A stretch of 5,777 bases of DNA from B1SED10-225 sp964501415 (GCA_964501415.1 CAZCSL010000039.1:1-5777), one strand, 5' to 3'. Shown: positions 1 through 5,506, counted from the first letter of the stretch. Translations and numbers: made by a program. Notes: a model not told the origin generated them from the letters alone.

Positions 1-54
1 CTCACCAGCCTTTCACGCTGGCATTCACGGGTTCGAATCCCGTACGGGTCACCA
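1..54 (+). tRNA. tRNA-Glu (anticodon TTC), 5' end cut off by window
   Basis: This is the 3' two thirds of a glutamate tRNA. The anticodon stem CCAGC (5-9) pairs perfectly with GCTGG (17-21), and the 7-base loop CTTTCAC places TTC at 12-14, reading GAA/GAG. The T arm follows as ACGGG-TTCGAAT-CCCGT (28-44), then the acceptor strand ACGGGTC (45-51 including the discriminator A at 51) and an encoded CCA (52-54). The acceptor 5' strand and most of the D arm lie outside the window. The T arm and acceptor match what I recall of Bacillus-type tRNA-Glu. It may be the last gene of a tRNA cluster, because a terminator follows directly. Confidence 0.96.
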
Positions 55-68
55 ACTTTAACCGCGTT

Positions 69-96
69 AGATCTACCATTAGAGTAGGTCTTTTTT
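69..96 (+). terminator. Rho-independent terminator of the tRNA-Glu transcript
   Basis: AGATCTAC (69-76) pairs with GTAGGTCT (84-91) through one G-U wobble, leaving a 7-base loop, and a run of T follows (91-96). It starts 14 bases after the tRNA CCA, so it closes the tRNA-Glu transcription unit. Confidence 0.85.
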
Positions 97-197
97 ATTT
101 TAAATGAGCTATATTAGAGTTTTCAAAAGCGACTTTTCATCAATGAAAAACAGAAAATAATTTTTAATAAAACCAAATCAATGGCCACAAAAATTTG

Positions 198-247
198 AAA
201 GTGGCTTATATGCCACTTTTGCAAGTCTATGCGGGACTTGCTTTTTT
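198..247 (+). terminator. Tandem hairpins ending in a T6 tract (terminator, possible small-RNA 3' end)
   Basis: The first stem is AAAGTGGC (198-205) with GCCACTTT (212-219) around a 6-base loop. It is followed almost directly by GCAAGTC (221-227) with GACTTGC (235-241) around a 7-base loop, and then six T residues (242-247). The second hairpin is a standard intrinsic terminator on the plus strand. The tRNA-Glu unit already has a terminator 100 bases upstream, so either this is a back-up or it ends a separate short transcript. An upstream GCCAC (184-188) could pair with GTGGC (201-205) and compete with the first stem. Confidence 0.65.
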
Positions 248-276
248 ATGTCTTTTTGTGAGATTATTACGATGAT

Positions 277-304
277 AAAACGTGTTGATAAAACAACACG
301 TTTT
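277..304. repeat. Perfect 11-bp inverted repeat, possible weak terminator of the minus-strand gene
   Basis: AAAACGTGTTG (277-287) is the exact complement of CAACACGTTTT (294-304), with a 6-base ATAAAA loop. On the minus strand the stem closes with TTTT and then leaves the T-run, so it would be only a modest intrinsic terminator. It is nevertheless the nearest good hairpin downstream of the minus-strand lipoprotein gene that ends at 480. The octamer GATAAAAC occurs at 274-281 and again at 287-294. Confidence 0.5.
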
Positions 305-479
305 GAAATAATGCGTTTTTAAGAACTCAAAAAAATCACAAAGCTTGTCTAATTCTCATCGCAATCAATGATATCATCAATTCAAATATGGATACTATCT
401 AAAAAAACCATATTGTCGATGATATCTCATCAACATTATCTTTTTTAGGTACATGTAATTATTAAAACTTAAATGCAAA

Positions 480-1216
480 CTATGACATTGGCTTGCGGTA
501 TCCAATTCTTAATTCATGAAACCCTGGATATGGATAAGATTCGAAAACAGCGATAGAGATTCTGGTATCTTCTTTGGTAAAACTAACTTCAAACTCAGAT
601 TCAAAGTTTAAGTCAAAATCTGATGAGCCATATACATGCTTATAAAAATCCAAAACAGCTTCAATACTTTCGGCTTCAATCAAGTAGTAGTTGAATATGA
701 CTTCATATGTTACACCCTCGTAAATCCACTCTGGCCTATGCTGAAAATCATATCTTACTGCATTGGGATAACGCACGACCACACTTGGCTCAAAACCTTC
801 AACATCTTCGGTTAAAACGGTATCGCTTGGCACATAGTCTGAAGGTATCACTTTAAGATAAATTATAACCTCATCATCCACTGAAGTCGTGTAGAAAACA
901 AGATATTCATCATGTTCGGGAGATTCAAAGACAACATAATCTTCAACATTCAATCCCACATCTAAAGGTACAGAATCAGATAAAAGGCCCCCAGCATTTT
1001 CAATCCAAGTGGTAAAATCATCTAAAGCTTCTTCGTAGGTTGCTGTCCTTGATAGGTTACCGTTATAAAATCACCATGTATGGTCTCTTCTAGATAAGTA
1101 TAATCTTCTGGTGGTGTTTGGTAATCCAGGTTTTCTTTTGTTTCTCCATTACCATTACATCCAGTCGCAATACTTACAAAAATCATGATAGAAATAACTA
1201 ATAATTGTCTAAACAT
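480..1216 (-). pseudogene. Hypothetical lipoprotein gene, disrupted by a one-base frameshift
   Basis: The gene starts at ATG 1216-1214, preceded by AGAGGG five bases upstream. The N-terminus is a lipoprotein signal peptide: a short basic start, a hydrophobic stretch, and the lipobox-like IATGC with Cys20, followed by a polar NGNGE linker. This frame stops at 1022-1024 after 64 residues. The -1 frame is open from 1070 to the TAG at 480-482 and encodes a dense acidic, aromatic-rich sequence containing YEEALDDFTTW, PSDYVPSD and YPYPGFHELRIGYRK. One extra T in the minus-strand TTTT run at 1067-1070 would join them as HGDFYNGNLSRTATYEEALDD, giving about 245 residues. A GTG at 959 could start the second part alone, but no good Shine-Dalgarno was noted and the coding character continues upstream of it. 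I do not recognise the family; an outer-face lipoprotein of unknown role is the safest description. A sequencing error in the homopolymer would make it intact. Confidence 0.72.
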
Positions 1217-1310
1217 TTTATCCCTCTTTTCTTATACTTTACTCTACTATAAAAAACCATGAAAGTACAATTTTTATTAGAGCTTATTTTTTCATTGTGA
1301 ATTGATAAAC

Positions 1311-1339
1311 TTGACTTTTAAAGGTATTTCTTACATTAT
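1311..1339 (+). promoter_or_regulatory. Candidate upstream promoter for the EF-G-like gene
   Basis: TTGACT (1311-1316) is separated by 17 bases from CATTAT (1334-1339). Each hexamer partly matches the sigma-A consensus. It would give a longer leader than the stronger promoter at 1394-1423. This is a motif match only. Confidence 0.3.
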
Positions 1340-1386
1340 TGTCTTTTCAGATAAGCATGAATTAAAAAGCCATTGGATATTTTTAG

Positions 1387-1444
1387 AATTTGTTTGCTCA
1401 AGACAAACGAATTTTGTTATAATGAAAGGGCATACAAACAAATT
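1387..1444. repeat. Three copies of AATTTGTTTG / CAAACAAATT around the promoter
   Basis: AATTTGTTTG lies at 1387-1396. Its complement occurs with one mismatch at 1404-1413 (CAAACGAATT), making an inverted repeat with a 7-base centre over the -35 and spacer. It occurs exactly at 1435-1444 (CAAACAAATT), just after the expected transcription start. Because the first two copies precede the start site, they would act at the DNA level, for example as a regulator's operator. The regulator is unknown. Confidence 0.5.
1394..1423 (+). promoter_or_regulatory. Main promoter of the EF-G-like gene
   Basis: A perfect TATAAT -10 box (1418-1423) lies 18 bases downstream of a weak -35 box TTGCTC (1394-1399). 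Transcription would begin near 1430, giving a leader of about 40 bases. This supports translation from 1470 and not from further upstream. Confidence 0.7.
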
Positions 1445-1454
1445 GGTAAAACTT

Positions 1455-1460
1455 GGAAGG
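1455..1460 (+). promoter_or_regulatory. Ribosome binding site deciding the EF-G-like start
   Basis: GGAAGG sits nine bases before the ATG at 1470. It directly abuts the in-frame ATG at 1461, which is too close to be used. This selects 1470 as the start. Confidence 0.7.
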
Positions 1461-1469
1461 ATGATTACA

Positions 1470-3548
1470 ATGAAAAAGTATCCAGTAGAAAAGATTCGTT
1501 CGATTGCCGTGATGGGACAACTGGCCTCAGGCAAGACGACTTTTATGGAATCTGTTTTACACATTACTGGTGTTAAGGCAAAGAAAGGAAGCGTAGAAGA
1601 AAAGAATACCGCTTCTGATTACCGTACCGAAGAACACGATCGTTTATCGTCATTATCTATGAGTTTAATTCCTGCAGAATATGGCGATTATAAGTTCAAT
1701 TTCTTGGATACACCCGGTAACCGCGAGTTAATCAGTGACGTTTATCAAGCCCTAAGCGTTGTCAAAGGCGCTATTTTAATGATTGATGCCACAAAAGGAC
1801 TTGATATAGGTACAGAAATGATTTTAGATGAACTCAATGAACGTAATGTACCGACCATCATCTTTATCAATAAGATGGATAAGGAAAACATTAAGTTGCC
1901 TGAGCTCATTCAAAAATTGCGTGATACCATTGGCTATCAAGCCGTGCCGTTTATTTGGCCAATCGGTCAGGCCGAAGATTTAAAAGGTTATGTTGATTTG
2001 GTTGACATGAAAAGCCGTGTTTTTGATGGGACAAAAACCGAAGAAGGCGCAGTACCTGATGACTTAAAAGATACCGTTGAAGAGATGAGAGAGCAAATCG
2101 TTGAATCGGTCGCAGAAACAAGTGAAGAGCTTCTTGAAAAGCATTTTGGTGGAGAAGAACTCACCCAAGATGAAATCAATCAAGGCTTAAAAGAAGGGGT
2201 TTTAGCTGGTGATTTAAAGCCTATCGTCATTGGTTCGGCTCTAAAAGATATTGGTGTAAGAACCATTTTAGAAATGCTGGGTCGTTTCATGCCATCACCG
2301 AGTGAATTAAAACCGATGAGTGGTAAGACGCCTGATGGTAAGGAAGTTACAAGAGAAACCAAGGCAGATGCGCCACTATCTGGCTATGTATTCAAGACGA
2401 CGGTTGACCCGTTCTTAGGTTCTGTGAACTTAGTAAAAGTTTTCTCAGGCACCTTAAAGGCTGGCCAAGAAGTGATGATTGCGAATACGAAGAAGATGGT
2501 TAAAGTAAATAACATCTTTAGCTTAAGAGGCAAACAACAAATAGATATCGACGAAATTGGTCCTGGTGACATTGGGGCAATCGTAAAAGTAGAAGGGGTA
2601 TATACTGGCGCTACGTTAACAGACCCCAAACAATCGATTGTTTATGAGGGTCCTAAATTCCCCACACCAACCATTTATGTTGCCATTCATCCAAAACAAA
2701 AACAAGACGAAGACAAAATTTCATCGGTACTGCAAAAGTTGAATTTAGAAGACCCTTCGTTCCAAGTTCAACGTAATAGTGAAACCGCCCAACTTTTAAT
2801 TGGTGGTCAAGGTATGACGCATATCGGTTACATCCTTGAAAAAATGAAAAACATGTTTAAAGTTGAAGTCAACACTTCGGATCAAAAAATCGTTTACCGT
2901 GAAACGATTAAGAAAAAGGCAGAAGCTGAAGGCAGACACAAAAAACAATCGGGTGGTTCAGGTCAATTTGGTGTAGTTAACATGCGCTTTGAACCGCTTG
3001 ATCCAAATGAAGAAGAGTTTGTCTTTGAAGAAGTGATTCATGGTGGTTCGGTACCGAAAAACTATTTCCCCGCTGTTGAAAAGGGCTTGGTTGAAACCTT
3101 GCAAAAAGGGCCTTTAGCAGGCTTCCCTGTTATCGGTATTAAAGCAACGTTGTTTGATGGATCTTACCATCCGGTAGATTCAAACGAAATTTCCTTTAAA
3201 ATGGCAGCCACATTAGCCTTTAAAAAAGCTTGTGATCAAGCGAAACCGACTATTTTAGAACCTATTATGAAAGTTGAAATCATTGTAAAAGACGATTACG
3301 TAGGCGATGTTATGGGCGACATTAACAAGCGTCGAGGAAGCGTACTTGGTATGGATCCGCTCGGGGGTAATAAACAGCAAATTACCGCTGAAATTCCCGA
3401 AGCTGAAATCATTAAGTATAACATTGACTTAAAGGCCATGACTCAAGGTAGTGGTGCGTTCACCCGCGAATTTGCTCGTTATCAAGAAGTACCAGACAAC
3501 CTGATTCCTAAAATTGTAGAAGAGTATACAAAAGAAAAAGATAAGTAA
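1470..3548 (+). CDS. Elongation factor G-like translational GTPase (EF-G paralogue)
   Basis: The product is a 692-residue cytoplasmic protein of normal EF-G length with all five domains. The G domain shows a P-loop GQLASGKT (16-23), DTPGN (80-84), NKMD (134-137) and SALKDIG (256-262). Domain II starts near 303 (SGYVFKTTVDPFLG) and domain III near 395. Domain IV carries YRETI (476-480), KQSGGSGQFG (492-501), GGSVPKNYFPAVEKG (525-539) and SYHPVDSNE (565-573), whose His567 matches the tip histidine used in translocation. Domain V follows from about 596. The G domain is unusual: Asn84 replaces the catalytic His of DTPGH, and the ERGIT switch I is replaced by HDRLSSLS (56-63). I therefore call it an EF-G paralogue of the FusA2/EF-G-2 kind, not the housekeeping fusA, which usually sits beside rpsL, rpsG and tuf. 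It is monocistronic here. An open frame reaches back to a TTG at 1302, but that stretch contains the promoter. Its precise role is not known. Confidence 0.9.
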   Translation: MKKYPVEKIRSIAVMGQLASGKTTFMESVLHITGVKAKKGSVEEKNTASDYRTEEHDRLSSLSMSLIPAEYGDYKFNFLDTPGNRELISDVYQALSVVKGAILMIDATKGLDIGTEMILDELNERNVPTIIFINKMDKENIKLPELIQKLRDTIGYQAVPFIWPIGQAEDLKGYVDLVDMKSRVFDGTKTEEGAVPDDLKDTVEEMREQIVESVAETSEELLEKHFGGEELTQDEINQGLKEGVLAGDLKPIVIGSALKDIGVRTILEMLGRFMPSPSELKPMSGKTPDGKEVTRETKADAPLSGYVFKTTVDPFLGSVNLVKVFSGTLKAGQEVMIANTKKMVKVNNIFSLRGKQQIDIDEIGPGDIGAIVKVEGVYTGATLTDPKQSIVYEGPKFPTPTIYVAIHPKQKQDEDKISSVLQKLNLEDPSFQVQRNSETAQLLIGGQGMTHIGYILEKMKNMFKVEVNTSDQKIVYRETIKKKAEAEGRHKKQSGGSGQFGVVNMRFEPLDPNEEEFVFEEVIHGGSVPKNYFPAVEKGLVETLQKGPLAGFPVIGIKATLFDGSYHPVDSNEISFKMAATLAFKKACDQAKPTILEPIMKVEIIVKDDYVGDVMGDINKRRGSVLGMDPLGGNKQQITAEIPEAEIIKYNIDLKAMTQGSGAFTREFARYQEVPDNLIPKIVEEYTKEKDK

Positions 3549-3550
3549 AC

Positions 3551-3594
3551 AAAAAATGCAACCTAGCCTTAGATAGGCTAAGTTGCATTTTTTT
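3551..3594. terminator. Bidirectional terminator between EF-G-like gene and ridA
   Basis: AAAAAATGCAACCTAGCC (3551-3568) pairs with 3576-3593 with a single C-A mismatch and a 7-base loop. A T run (3588-3594) follows on the plus strand, and a T6 run follows on the minus strand. It begins two bases after the plus-strand stop codon and overlaps the ridA stop codon (3593-3595), so it serves both converging genes. Confidence 0.92.
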
Positions 3595-3964
3595 ATTTCA
3601 CGGCAATCGCATCAATCTCAATGTCAACGTCTTTGGGTAATCTACTTACCTCCACAGCGGCTCTTGCCGGTGTGTGATTACCAAAGAACGTACCATACAC
3701 TTCGTTCATGACTTTAAAAGTGTTCATGTCTTTTAAGAAGATACCACAGCGGACAATATTTTCTTTTTGTAATCCTGCTGCTTCTACAACCGCTAAAAGA
3801 TTGTCTAAAGCCCGTTTGGTCTGCGCTGCAATATCACTTGGCATTTCCATCGTATCAGGGTCTAAGGGCAATTGTCCACTGACATAAAGCGTATCCTTAA
3901 TGAGTACTCCTTGTGCATAAGCGCCAATGGCTTTAGGCGCTTTTGTCGTCTTAATCATTTTCAT
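3593..3964 (-). CDS. ridA: RidA family 2-iminobutanoate/2-iminopropanoate deaminase
   Basis: The product is a 123-residue cytoplasmic protein of the RidA (YjgF/YER057c/UK114) family, normally a trimer. Known members hydrolyse reactive enamines and imines, such as 2-aminoacrylate from serine/threonine dehydratase, to 2-keto acids and ammonia, protecting PLP enzymes. Visible signatures are APKAIGAYAQG (9-19), LYVSGQLPLDP (26-36), ALDNLLAVVEAAG (52-64), FLKDMNTF (76-83) and PARAAVEVSRLPKD (99-112). Arg101, the carboxylate-binding arginine of active RidA proteins, is present, as is Glu116 in IEIDAIAV, so the protein should be catalytic. The start is ATG 3964-3962: GGAGG (3976-3972 region) lies eight bases upstream. 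A longer TTG start at 3979 would place this Shine-Dalgarno inside the gene and is rejected. It is convergent with the EF-G-like gene and downstream of sodA, from which a terminator separates it. Confidence 0.94.
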   Translation of the reverse strand: MKMIKTTKAPKAIGAYAQGVLIKDTLYVSGQLPLDPDTMEMPSDIAAQTKRALDNLLAVVEAAGLQKENIVRCGIFLKDMNTFKVMNEVYGTFFGNHTPARAAVEVSRLPKDVDIEIDAIAVK

Positions 3965-3982
3965 TTTATCAACCTCCAATTC

Positions 3983-3991
3983 ATTATAACA
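3983..3991 (-). promoter_or_regulatory. Extended -10 promoter of ridA
   Basis: On the minus strand TGTTATAAT forms an extended -10 box with a perfect TATAAT (3988-3983). No convincing -35 is seen, since that position falls inside the sodA terminator. Transcription would start around 3977-3975, putting the Shine-Dalgarno at the very 5' end of the mRNA. Confidence 0.55.
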
Positions 3992-3999
3992 TAAGCCAT

Positions 4000-4024
4000 A
4001 AAAAAACCCTCCTAAGTGGAGGGT
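4000..4024 (-). terminator. Rho-independent terminator of sodA
   Basis: On the minus strand ACCCTCC (4024-4018) pairs with GGAGGGT (4012-4006) around a 5-base loop, and a run of T (4006-4000) follows. It starts ten bases after the sodA stop codon. Confidence 0.93.
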
Positions 4025-4033
4025 AAAAAAGAC

Positions 4034-4642
4034 TTATAACGCGTTTTTATAATTGTTCAATACTTGGTCCCAATCCACGACGTTCCAAAATGCAGAAACG
4101 TAATCAGGACGTCTGTTTTGATAATTTAGATAATAAGCGTGTTCCCAAACATCTAGACCTAAAATTGGTGTACCCTCATCAAAAGGGACATCTTGGTTTG
4201 GTGTAGATGTCACAACAAGCTCACCGGCTTCATTGACAACCAACCAAGCCCAACCGCTACCAAAACGAGTCTTTGCGGCTGTTTCAAACTTTTCTTTAAA
4301 GGCATCAAAGGAACCGAATGTAGCGTCGATTTTCTCAGCTAATTCACCTTTGGGATTGCCTCCTTTATTTGGCCCCATTACAGACCAGAATAAGGTGTGA
4401 TTAAAATGACCGCCACCATTGTTTCTAACGGCTGTTCTAATCGTTTTAGGTACATTGTCTAAATCGCGTAAAACCGCTTCTAATGATTGATTTGCAATGT
4501 CTTCATAAGATTCAACTGCAGCTTTTAATTTGTTGATATAAGCCTGATGATGTTTCGTGTGATGGATTTCCATAGTTCTAGCATCGATATGCGGTTCTAA
4601 AGCATCGTAATTGTAATTAAGTTTAGGTAAATCAAAGTTCAT
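4034..4642 (-). CDS. sodA: Superoxide dismutase, Mn-type (Mn/Fe family)
   Basis: The product is a 202-residue enzyme of normal family length that converts superoxide to hydrogen peroxide and oxygen; no signal peptide is visible, so it is cytoplasmic. The N-terminal helical hairpin contains TMEIHHTKHHQAY (23-35), and the C-terminal domain contains the DVWEHAYY signature (164-171). The four metal ligands are His27, His82, Asp164 and His168. The second-shell residues favour manganese: NNGGGHFNH (74-82) has Gly where Fe enzymes carry Gln, and Gln150 in NQD supplies the Mn-type glutamine. Cambialistic metal use cannot be excluded. The start is certain: AAGGAGG (4657-4651) sits eight bases before the ATG. 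The gene has its own promoter (4703-4675) and terminator (4024-4000), so it is monocistronic. Confidence 0.97.
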   Translation of the reverse strand: MNFDLPKLNYNYDALEPHIDARTMEIHHTKHHQAYINKLKAAVESYEDIANQSLEAVLRDLDNVPKTIRTAVRNNGGGHFNHTLFWSVMGPNKGGNPKGELAEKIDATFGSFDAFKEKFETAAKTRFGSGWAWLVVNEAGELVVTSTPNQDVPFDEGTPILGLDVWEHAYYLNYQNRRPDYVSAFWNVVDWDQVLNNYKNAL

Positions 4643-4654
4643 AATATATTCCTC

Positions 4655-4671
4655 CTTGAATTATTTTCAAG
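4655..4671. repeat. Inverted repeat over the sodA transcription start
   Basis: CTTGAA (4655-4660) and TTCAAG (4666-4671) flank a TTATT centre. The element begins four bases after the -10 box on the minus strand, spans the expected start site near 4668, and touches the Shine-Dalgarno. It could be an operator. It does not match the Fur or PerR box consensus well. Confidence 0.4.
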
Positions 4672-4674
4672 TGT

Positions 4675-4703
4675 ATTATCGCAGTTCTTTGTATTTTTTT
4701 CAA
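4675..4703 (-). promoter_or_regulatory. sodA promoter
   Basis: On the minus strand TTGAAA (4703-4698) is followed after exactly 17 bases by GATAAT (4680-4675), five of six matches to consensus in each box. Transcription would start near 4668, giving a leader of about 26 bases with the Shine-Dalgarno inside it. Confidence 0.82.
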
Positions 4704-4740
4704 TTAAAATGCATATAGAAAAGCAAACTTATTTCAGCAT

Positions 4741-4771
4741 AAAAAAATGCCTGAGGTAGTCTCAGGCATTT
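4741..4771 (-). terminator. Rho-independent terminator of the MsrQ-like gene
   Basis: On the minus strand AAATGCCTGAG (4771-4761) pairs perfectly with CTCAGGCATTT (4755-4745) around a 5-base loop, and the T run continues to 4741. It lies 20 bases after the stop codon. The weaker T tract on the plus side makes it mainly a minus-strand terminator. Confidence 0.93.
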
Positions 4772-4790
4772 CAACTATGTGAATGAATCT

Positions 4791-5477
4791 TTATTTGGAT
4801 GGGTTTTTTGCTTGTTTGGTTTTTGGTTGTTCTACTAAAATATGGTTCTTAAACTTTAAGAAGGTATAAAGTCCGAAAATAATAATATAAAGCCCTAAAC
4901 GAACAAATCTAAAGCTATCATCCTGTGCGATAATATTGATGGCCGCAAGATGTGCAAATATGGCCAAATAAGCTAAATAAGCCCAGCGATGAAAGCCACG
5001 CCATTCAACGGGATGCATTTTTTTACGAAGCTTTGGAAAAGACGTTACAAACAGTGGCAGTAACAATGTCGTCGCAATAACACCCGTAGGATTCATAGCG
5101 CTTAATGCGGTCACGATTAACAAAACGGCATGTGGAATCAGTGTCAAGAAACCTAAAATAGCCATTTCTCTGCGTACTTTCATAATTGTAATTTTCGCTT
5201 TTGACTTCTTTTTAAACGCCCCGCCATACATAACAATAATGAAAAAAGCGAGTGTCAGATGCCCTTGAAAAAAGAGTGGATATATGACGTTTAATCCCAA
5301 AACATCGATGTTACCAAATTGATTCAACAACGCCATAACCGTTCCAATTATTGATAAAACCGCCATACCGATATAGTACTTGGTTTCATGCTTATGTAGG
5401 TGACTACCAAAGTTTGTGATCACCAAAACTAAAATGCCTAACCAAATGAGTGTAGAAAAACCGAATAAAATGTCCAT
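4791..5477 (-). CDS. MsrQ-like / ferric reductase-like haem b membrane protein
   Basis: The product is a 228-residue integral membrane protein. Hydrophobic segments lie near residues 3-23, 34-52, 64-86, 104-125, 130-147, 165-184 and 192-208, suggesting seven helices, with a basic C-terminal tail. The segment KKMHPVEWRGFHRWAYLAYLAIFAH, together with RREMAILGF (102-110), resembles the ferric-reductase-like transmembrane family that includes MsrQ (YedZ). His163 and His176 are 13 residues apart, as are two haem-ligand histidines of E. coli MsrQ, and His116 and His73 are further candidates. MsrQ passes quinol electrons to the molybdopterin enzyme MsrP, which repairs oxidised methionine outside the membrane. 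No msrP gene lies here, so that role is unproven. No flavin or NADH domain is present. The start is ATG 5477-5475, with GGAGG (5490-5486) eight bases upstream; an ATG at 5516 would put this site inside the gene. It ends in its own terminator. Confidence 0.75.
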   Translation of the reverse strand: MDILFGFSTLIWLGILVLVITNFGSHLHKHETKYYIGMAVLSIIGTVMALLNQFGNIDVLGLNVIYPLFFQGHLTLAFFIIVMYGGAFKKKSKAKITIMKVRREMAILGFLTLIPHAVLLIVTALSAMNPTGVIATTLLLPLFVTSFPKLRKKMHPVEWRGFHRWAYLAYLAIFAHLAAINIIAQDDSFRFVRLGLYIIIFGLYTFLKFKNHILVEQPKTKQAKNPSK

Positions 5478-5506
5478 GATATATGCCTCCATTTCTTTCC
5501 TTATGT

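Larger units (their letters stand above)
97..479. other. Gene-free, hairpin-rich intergenic region
   Basis: No credible coding sequence is visible in this AT-rich stretch on either strand. It contains a weak inverted repeat (TTTTCAT 134-140 / ATGAAAA 143-149), the tandem hairpins at 198-247, and the perfect stem at 277-304. It also holds an AATATGG (385-391) / CCATATT (408-414) inverted repeat with an A-rich loop. Two near-copies of an ATGATATC...ATCAA motif lie at 368-380 and 419-433. I do not see a strong promoter feeding the hairpins on the plus strand, so they may be read-through RNA, an unrecognised small RNA, or decayed sequence. Confidence 0.6.

Noticed and set aside
198..247. Riboswitch or T-box leader
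   Set aside because: No plus-strand gene follows within more than 1 kb, and no T-box or known riboswitch core was recognised.
957..959. GTG start for an independent 159-residue protein
   Set aside because: The same frame continues upstream to 1070 with protein-like sequence (YEEALDDFTTW, then GGLLSDSVPLD), so the piece is better read as the second part of the frameshifted lipoprotein.
1022..1075. Programmed -1 ribosomal frameshift in the lipoprotein gene
   Set aside because: No X-XXY-YYZ slippery heptamer is seen in the overlap and no strong downstream structure was noticed. A one-base deletion in a T run is simpler.
1302..1469. N-terminal 56-residue extension of the EF-G-like protein from a TTG start
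   Set aside because: The stretch contains a TATAAT promoter (1418-1423) and the repeat elements, has no EF-G homology, and a good Shine-Dalgarno precedes the ATG at 1470, which gives the usual EF-G length.
1331..2629. Small open frames opposite or inside the EF-G-like gene (for example 1331-1564, 1988-2179, 2180-2362 and 2384-2629 on the minus strand, 1373-1576 on the plus strand)
   Set aside because: They overlap the conserved EF-G coding region or its promoter region in other frames, have no family features, and no ribosome binding site of their own was noticed.
1470..5477. Use of UGA as tryptophan (Mycoplasma/Spiroplasma code)
   Set aside because: Tryptophans at conserved places, such as those in the SodA motifs, are TGG, and full-length conserved proteins are obtained with TGA as a stop.
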